Shown here piece by piece: positions 6,232-6,793 of a stretch of DNA of 6,793 nucleotides. Each line of letters begins with the position of its first letter. Position 1 is the first letter of the stretch. The position numbers and the translations under genes are program-made. The notes below the pieces were generated by a model. That model was not told the origin of the DNA. It worked only from the letters and a program-made list of their open reading frames with translations, and made no database searches. The DNA lies in the NCBI GenBank assembly GCA_945878705.1, contig CAMCUE010000062.1, positions 1 through 6,793 of the forward strand. Direction: 5' to 3'. This DNA is from Ferrithrix thermotolerans DSM 19514 (GTDB taxonomy: Bacteria; Actinomycetota; Acidimicrobiia; Acidimicrobiales; Ilumatobacteraceae).

Positions 6232-6793
6232 GGCGTTTGGCGAGAATTTGTAACTCCTTTACATAAGTCAACGAAGCGCGATTATCTTGCGCGAATGAAC
6301 GATGACAAAGTTCATTGCATGCTTAAGGCCAAAGAATATGGTGTCGACTATTGGGATGGTGATCGCCGTTATGGATACGGTGGCTACAAATATCGAGCAG
6401 GTTATTGGACGCCTGTTGCACAAAGTTTGATTGATACTTATAACTTAAAACCAGGTTCAAAAGTTTTGGATTTGGGTTGTGGAAAAGGTTTTTTATTGCA
6501 CGAACTTTTATTGCTTGAGCCACAACTGCAAATAGTAGGCACCGACATTTCGGAGCATGGTTTAAGCCAAACCACCGATCTTGTAAAGCCGCATGTTCAA
6601 ATTCACGACGCACGCGGCGAATTTAAATGGAAAGACAAAGAATTTGATTTAGTAATTTCGCTGACATTGCTACACAATTTGCGGGCTTTTGATTTAGAGA
6701 ACTGTCTTCGTCAGATTCAACGCATCGGTAAGTCTCACTATGTCACATCAGAAAGTTACCGAAACGAACTTGAGCAATTTAATCTGCAATGTT
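6229..6793 (+). CDS. Class I SAM-dependent methyltransferase (3' partial)
   Basis: The frame starts at ATG 6229 and stays open to the window end, giving 188 residues of an unfinished protein. The Rossmann-type SAM site is clear: motif I is VLDLGCGKG (residues 79-87), and the acidic residue that binds the SAM ribose is probably D106 in VGTDIS. DARGEF and FDLVISLTLLHNL form motifs III-IV. Before the fold is a region of about 65 residues with WDGDRRYGYGGYKYRAGYW (42-60), rich in Tyr and Gly, which I recall from methyltransferases in similar glycan clusters and which may form a substrate lid. The likely reaction is O-, N- or C-methylation of a sugar or sugar nucleotide in the cytosol. The gene follows the LIC12192-like stop by four bases and has a Shine-Dalgarno. 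The acceptor is unknown, and the C-terminal end, which would help to judge this, is outside the window. Confidence 0.9.
   Translation, partial: MGVWREFVTPLHKSTKRDYLARMNDDKVHCMLKAKEYGVDYWDGDRRYGYGGYKYRAGYWTPVAQSLIDTYNLKPGSKVLDLGCGKGFLLHELLLLEPQLQIVGTDISEHGLSQTTDLVKPHVQIHDARGEFKWKDKEFDLVISLTLLHNLRAFDLENCLRQIQRIGKSHYVTSESYRNELEQFNLQC

Noticed and set aside
6323..6613. Antisense open frame near the window end
   Set aside because: It lies opposite the methyltransferase SAM motif region; the + strand frame is clearly the coding one even though it runs off the window.
1..6793. Search for tRNA, CRISPR, insertion sequences, internal promoters and intrinsic terminators
   Set aside because: No non-coding gap longer than 4 bases exists, no repeat array or transposase was seen, and neither hairpin noted is followed by a T-run.

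Overview
This window lies inside a densely packed bacterial surface-carbohydrate (LPS O-antigen, capsule or similar glycan) biosynthesis cluster. Eight genes all read on the + strand. The first lacks its 5' end and the last lacks its 3' end. Every internal junction is an overlap or a gap of at most a few bases, so the whole stretch reads as part of one operon. Clear Shine-Dalgarno sequences (GGAGG before 5029, GAGGT before 6229) indicate a bacterium. G+C is roughly the low 40s percent, estimated by sampling a few lines. The taxon cannot be fixed from the sequence; the tight packing and frequent GTG starts fit a streamlined genome, but that is only a hint.

Layout: (1) 1-723, an extended SDR NDP-sugar epimerase/dehydratase, 5' truncated. 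(2) 713-1696, a second, different extended SDR. (3) 1693-3300, a fusion of a HAD-type phosphatase domain and an APH-type small-molecule kinase domain. (4) 3300-4100 and (5) 4100-5026, the N- and C-terminal halves of a transketolase-like ThDP enzyme as two proteins. (6) 5029-5826, a phytanoyl-CoA-dioxygenase-like Fe(II)/2-oxoglutarate oxygenase of the type seen in sporadic carbohydrate clusters. (7) 5823-6224, a small protein matching my memory of the 'sporadic carbohydrate cluster protein, LIC12192 family', function unknown. (8) 6229 to the window end, a class I SAM-dependent methyltransferase.

Inferred logic: the ThDP enzyme may build or remodel a sugar phosphate by two-carbon transfer. The kinase/phosphatase fusion may adjust its phosphorylation. 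The two SDRs may epimerise, dehydrate or reduce a nucleotide-activated sugar, and the oxygenase and methyltransferase may decorate it. No nucleotidyltransferase, glycosyltransferase or transporter is in the window; these would be expected in the flanks. The final sugar is unknown. The system of most interest is this combination (split transketolase, HAD-kinase fusion, oxygenase, LIC12192-type protein, methyltransferase), which looks like a pathway for an uncharacterised modified sugar.

No tRNA, rRNA, CRISPR, insertion sequence, promoter or intrinsic terminator was found, and there is no non-coding stretch longer than a few bases.
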